This document shows positions 7,402 to 11,955 of a stretch of 11,955 bases of DNA, piece by piece. Within the stretch, counting starts at the first letter, position 1. The number at the start of each line of letters is the position of its first letter. Source of the DNA: Cyclostephanos tholiformis (lineage: Eukaryota; Bacillariophyta; Thalassiosirophyceae; Thalassiosirales; Thalassiosiraceae); the NCBI GenBank assembly GCA_036939975.1, contig JALLPB010000971.1:1-11955 (forward strand), in the 5' to 3' direction. The notes under the pieces are model-generated. The model searched no databases, was not told where the DNA came from, and was given only the letters and a program-made list of their open reading frames with translations. Both the position numbers and the translations under genes were made by a program.

Positions 7402-10400
7402 TCATAATAAAAAAAGAATGAAGGTTATAACAGTAAGTCCGGTCTCGAAGAAGTGTATTACACCATTGTTTGAAGCTTGGATCCATTCGGCGAGGTAATG
7501 CTCACTCTGAAATACATTTGCGTCGGCGGAAGTTTCTTGCTGGTTTTCTTTTTCAGTTTGTGACTCGGCATAGCCTTCAACCGTACTAGAAAAAGAGCTA
7601 GTGGTATTGAATGGTGTTTCTTTGTCTTTAGCAGAAAAAGTATTTGTGATATTGAAAGGGGATCCTTGTGTTATCGTCGGCAGTGTTGGCTTGGCTAGGG
7701 GTGGCATTGTTGGCGAACCTAAGTCAATGGAAGAATCCGTCGGAATGGCCGAGCTTCTGTCAGCAGGGGTCTGCGTAAACTTTGTTCCAGGTGGAGGCGG
7801 AGGGCACGTGTTCTTCCAAATGGTATACATATTGCTTCAATAAAGGAAATAATACACAGATCAAAATGTGCAATGCAAAATTCATAGCCATCTCCGCATT
7901 GTTTATTCACAGTATAAACGTACCAATAAATGAAGCCAGGGCCACAAGATCCATATCTCGAGCGACAATGAGTACTCACTGGACAAGGTTCGCCTGTGCA
8001 GCCGTCGTCGTTTCCTTTATTCGCCGAGTCGGCATCATGTGACTCATCCTCTGTGTGATTCTCAGGAGAGGAAATAGATGGTGGGGTTGTTATTGAATAA
8101 GTATTGGACCAAAAATCATCAGACGATTCTTTGAAAGGAATTGGCGATGACGGTTCATCTGTTCCAGTGGCTAAATGTGGAGAGCTGGGATTGTATGCTA
8201 GGCTATTTGTAGGTGTGAATGTTGTATCTATCGCCATCAGACCGCTTGTTGGGACCAACGTGTCTATTGCTTGTGTAGGATCAATTGTACTGTGAGGACT
8301 TGTTGTTGTGGGCTCTCTCTTACCACCTAATGGTTTCTTGCCACCTCCTTTAGGTTTGCTAAACGGAAGATAATCCGACCCCGGTAGAGATGGAGAAACA
8401 GTTGGTGTCAACGTGATTTCTGAGTCTTCATCTATTGGGGGTGGGGAAGTTTGCAAAGACAGCTCCGGCAGAGATGGAGAAACAGTTGGTGTCAACGTGA
8501 TTGCTGAGTCTTCATCTATTGGGGGTGGAGAAGGTTGCAAAGACAGCTCTGCATCTGGACAATCCTTAGTCCAAATCGATGATTCGTTGCAGAAGGATTG
8601 ACCAGGACCGCAAAATCCGTATTGGCTGCGACAGTGATTACCTTGATTACACGGCAAGCCATCACAAGGCCCTGTCGGAGGTAAAGTTGGCGCTGGAGAC
8701 GTCGCCGTGGGAAGTAAAGTTTCATCAGACGTTCCTGGCGCTGGAGAATTCGTTGGGAGCAGAGACACCTCGGCAGTTCCAATAGGGGCGTCACTTTCTA
8801 TTTCTATTGGTCTCTGTTGAGAGACTACCGGCCCCGAGTCTGACTGGACATCAGTGGTCATACTTTCGGAAGAGTTTTCATCTGTTTTCTCGCTGCAGGC
8901 GGACGTCTCGACACACTGCTCAGACTCTCCACAGAACCAATCATCTGCAACATTTATTTCTTGGTTAAAGCAATCGACGAACAAATCACATTTATCGCTG
9001 GAAACTTCGTAGTCATACTCTAACAAAGCCTTCGCCACACATCGGTAAGCCAAGTCTCCAGATTCTCCATCGCCGCCACTGCTGATTGTTACGCCACTGA
9101 CTGTGTCGTCTTCGGCGGCTAATGATGGCTGGGCTGGTCGCTCACTTTCACCACATCCCCCAAAAGGCGTTGTCTCGAACTCGTAAAATGCCGCCCCTTT
9201 CTTCACAATTTCACCATCCCATGATATTTCGTAGCTTCCGCTTCCATCTGAGCAGCAAATTCCGTCCCCTCCAGTATCTTGTTCGATAGGTAGCAACCAA
9301 GCGTGCGACTTAGAAATTAGAATTGATTCTATTCGATGATACAGTCAGCTACAGCAAGGAAGTTCTCACCGTTGATTGTAAACTCGTAGCATCCCATTTT
9401 GCTCTTAAAACACTCATTGAATTCCACTGATTCTCCTGGCACTAGATTTTCATTGTCACCCTCTGCAATAGTTTCATTCATGTCTATGTTCTTCACAAAC
9501 CAGGACGTTTCCTTGGGCCAATTATCGGCCACTATAGTGACTGTGAATGGCACACAACCGTCGCTATCTCCCACCGCTGCGGCATTCGTGCCATTACTGA
9601 GTCCGAATTCTTCAGGGTAGCCTAATTCTTCCGTACATGGCGTAGAGCTAAAACATTCCTCATCAAAAGGGCACTCAGTGGACTAATGCATTTATATGAA
9701 AGGCAGCGGTGGGATATGTAGTGAGAGGTATCAAGAATGTAAAACTTCGCATCGAGGGTGAGCAAGGAGCGGGAAAACTGCTAAAATCAATTTCACACAC
9801 CTCGCCCGAGGGACATCTCCTTTTACAGTTCGTGATAGCGTCGTCCCAGTCGAGACCACAAAAAAAACTAGCCATGAGCGCTGGCATCGGTGCGTACGTC
9901 TAAGAATAAAACAAGTATTCGCGTGAATAAAATGAGTTATATTATGAATGCAAAACAGCAATAATACAATGAGTAAAAGCTCAACATACCGGTCCTAGAG
10001 TAGGAACTAGCGTCGGACCTGTAGTTGGTTGCGGTAACGTTGGCGTAGTCGATGGAGGCATCGACACTGAAGCGAAGGCAGTAGGGAGCATCGAGACGGT
10101 TGGGCTTAATGTCGGTTCAGGGGTCCTGTGAGTGAAGCAGAAGAAAACGAATATTAGTAGATACGTTCTAACTTGGTAATATGTAATTATCATACGCGCA
10201 ACTGATCGGTGGATAATGCTAACAATACCCCAACGCAATACTACATGATGTGACTCACGGGGGAAGTGTTGGCTTGTGCGTTGGCGGAGGTGATGGGCTG
10301 AACGTTCGAATGTCGCATGTTGTACCAAAAAAACATACTGCAAACGAAAAGGGTGGGCATTCGCATTATGAGTTCCACGAAGATCGGTAGTCGATATATT

Positions 10401-11464
10401 GTTCCCCCGAACTACATTTTTCTGACGGGACTTACTTTGACCCATGGGGCATTCGGTCATGGTGGGACAGTGCTGGTGGCACGTGGCACCGGCATCCTCC
10501 TGAGTGAGTCCGCAAAACCAGTGATCTATGTATTGTTTGATTGTTTGAGGAGTGAAGGAAGATGAATTAGAAGAGACAAATCAGCCATCTCGAAAATAAA
10601 TACGCCTTTACAGAACGATATAGAGATTAACAAAAATACCTGTTAGGTCGTCGCTGGGATATGGAAGCGGGTCAGGGGGGCCTACAGGGAATTCCGTCGG
10701 TATCATCGTGGGAGAAGATGTTGCAGGAGCAAGAGGAGCAAGAGAAATAGTCGGACTAATTGTGGAGATTGGCGATTGAGTTGGTGAAGGTAAATTTCTC
10801 GCATCGCATTCAAATCTGTCGGTCGATATTACGAATGGACAAATCGTTTGAACTTGGATGTTAGTCGGCAACACTACTATTGATAAACATTCATGAATAC
10901 AGAATATGGAATGGCATGACTCATCACGCCGAGGAAATGGGATTTTTTCACTCACACATCAAGGAAGCAGATTTGACCATCGGGGCATTCTCCAGATGTA
11001 CCACCGGGACAATGTACCAAACACTCGACATCGGCCAATGGCACGGTACACCAGTAATGGTCGGTTATATCAGGGCTTGTTCCGTTGTAGGTCGGTTGAC
11101 TCGTCCTCCCAGGACTTTGCACAGGCGATTCTCCCAAGACGGGCGATTCTCCGGGGATAAACCACTGCCCGTCCCCGAGCTTCGCGTCGCATGCTGTGTT
11201 TGCGTAACACTTCACGCCCTCCTCGTACCCCTCGCATTCCTCGCTGCGACCGGTGGGGCAGTGCTGGCGGGATTGGCAGTCGGCGTCGTCCCACTTCAGG
11301 CCGCAAAAATAATGATCCTCCGGTCCATTGGTGTACGCATTCGCAATATCGTGCGTCACAAACATGATGGCAAACGATAAGGTGCACGCTAATTCCGTTG
11401 CGATGCTCCTTATTCTACTCGGCGAAGACTTTCCTATCGTGCGAGTTATAGTGCTAGAGATCAT
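7402..11464 (-). CDS. secreted multidomain Cys-rich protein with hevein-like chitin-binding modules
   Basis: Probably a cell-wall or matrix protein. Nine exons, in transcription order: 11464-10956, 10815-10640, 10525-10436, 10337-10259, 10125-9990, 9899-9801, 9682-9370, 9277-7924, 7834-7402. They total 3189 nt, giving 1062 residues and a stop. All eight introns are GT-AG (89-140 nt), and each join keeps a Cys motif or linker in frame. Layout: signal peptide (residues 1-43, LACTLSFAIMFV core, likely cut after ANA); four related modules of the form (Y/F)(F/W)C...DA...C...CP...C...CF/CY...C at about 51-93, 136-174, 230-268 and 341-379; a beta-domain at about 406-508 (ETSW, CYEFTIND, GDGICC); a Cys-rich stretch 547-595; hevein-like modules at 672-707 and 894-929 (HCRSxYGxCGPG). 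Pro/Ser/Thr linkers separate them. A lysine cluster sits at 775-788, and a hydrophobic tail at 1044-1062 could be a GPI or membrane anchor. Chitin binding is inferred. Gene predictors could easily split this into several genes. Confidence 0.85.
8382..8549 (-). repeat. 84-bp in-frame tandem duplication within the secreted-protein gene
   Basis: Two adjacent 84-nt units (8549-8466 and 8465-8382 in coding order) differ at only four positions and encode two 28-residue copies beginning ELSLQ(P/T)SPPPIDEDS and ending in TVSPSLP. They lengthen the Pro/Ser/Thr linker after the first hevein-like module (residues 711-766). Confidence 0.92.
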
Positions 11465-11955
11465 TGTCGATATTTAGGAAATTGATGCACGTTGCGATAG
11501 CTTCCGGGCTCTTGAGTCCGCAGTGCCGAAGGCTCAATGCATGAACCTCTGCCCAGCCAGGATATACCAGCGTCCTGAATATGTCTCGGTGACTACATAG
11601 ACTCCTTCGTGCTCGTCCATAGATGACCACTCAGATTGCCTGACTGCACCCGATCGCATCAAGCTTAAACCAGCCCAGTCTTTTTTAGAGGCACGGGAAT
11701 GGAAACTCTCACCTCCACTAGAGTTACTTAAAATATAATACCATACCTGTCTTAGGCTGTGATTTCTTTGAGCGTTGAGCATAATACGCATAAAAAAATA
11801 GGAGCACTCAGGATGTTCCTGATTTTTCGTTTTTCGATTGAAATTTTATGCTTCTTCCCAATTTTATGTGAGATTTTGTTGTTACACATGTGCGCAAGTG
11901 CGCATGTGTGCATAAAGTACGAGTGATTACTGTAAATGAAACATTTTAATTTAAC
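11465..11955 (-). promoter_or_regulatory. 5' flank of the secreted-protein gene
   Basis: These 491 bases precede the ATG at 11464 on the minus strand and should contain its promoter and leader. No TATA box or other known element is clear. A minus-strand open frame of 85 codons (11791-11534) has no motif and ends before the gene, so it is not called. The distal part is AT-rich and contains the alternating purine-pyrimidine hairpin at 11884-11914. Confidence 0.4.
11884..11914. repeat. imperfect hairpin of alternating purine-pyrimidine DNA
   Basis: ACACATGTGCGCA (11884-11896) faces TGCGCATGTGT (11899-11909) as an inverted repeat with a two-base bulge and a two-base loop. Apart from one break at 11896-11898, the tract to 11914 alternates purine and pyrimidine, which favours Z-DNA or cruciform formation. 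Confidence 0.6.

Noticed and set aside
6997..7421. Two plus-strand open frames in the convergent gap
   Set aside because: Unusual composition, no recognisable motif, and the second runs into the 3' end of the opposite gene.
7719..9296. Treating the long minus-strand frame as a complete intronless gene
   Set aside because: It would begin at a TTG inside an intron and read through the 7835-7923 intron, losing the last part of the second hevein-like module; the nine-exon model restores both ends.
11534..11600. Small frame whose TGA overlaps the ATG of the secreted-protein gene (ATGA)
   Set aside because: About 43 codons, no own convincing start, and an ATGA overlap carries no meaning in a eukaryotic monocistronic gene.
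11534..11791. 85-codon minus-strand open frame upstream of the secreted-protein gene
   Set aside because: Part of it (DEHEGVYVVTETYSGRWYIL) looks protein-like, but there is no family match I know, no in-frame link to the ATG at 11464, and it fits better as promoter or leader.

Overview
The window looks like nuclear DNA of a diatom, probably a centric, Thalassiosira-like species (inference). The reasons are short GT-AG introns (76-168 nt where the coding frame fixes both ends), dense gene packing, a nuclear T7-like mitochondrial RNA polymerase, and a secreted protein built from cysteine-rich modules that I associate from memory with diatoms and other stramenopiles. No rRNA, tRNA, CRISPR array, insertion sequence or prokaryotic operon structure was seen.

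Layout. Positions 1-1354 hold no gene I can defend. There is a weak cysteine-rich reading frame on the minus strand (about 245-471) carrying a 34-bp tandem duplication, and a cluster of perfect palindromes at 865-943. Positions 1355-2447 (+) hold a lineage-specific gene with two good introns, an in-frame TGA at 1907 and an unresolved N-terminal frame; it is probably decayed. Positions 2448-2824 are the gap in front of the next gene and contain seven GTAAC/GTTAC words in 76 bp.

Positions 2825-6904 (+) encode the mitochondrial single-subunit RNA polymerase. Four exons, joined here by reading frame and family motifs, give 1252 residues with all catalytic residues present. Its long acidic N-terminal extension carries four copies of a short S-L-L-x-L-L-N-like motif.

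Positions 6905-7401 are a convergent intergenic gap. Positions 7402-11464 (-) encode one large secreted protein. Reading frames that look separate join through eight introns into nine exons and 1062 residues: a signal peptide, four FCGxxWxDA-type Cys-rich modules, one ETSW...GDGICC beta-domain, another Cys-rich stretch, two hevein-like chitin-binding modules, Pro/Ser/Thr-rich linkers, a lysine cluster and a hydrophobic C-terminus. The design suggests a cell-wall or extracellular-matrix protein. Positions 11465-11955 are its 5' flank, with a Z-DNA-prone imperfect hairpin.

The two intact genes have unrelated jobs (mitochondrial transcription and cell surface) and face each other tail to tail. 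I see no sign that they act as one system. The most novel leads are the repeated leucine motif in the polymerase extension and the lysine cluster joined to chitin-binding modules in the secreted protein.
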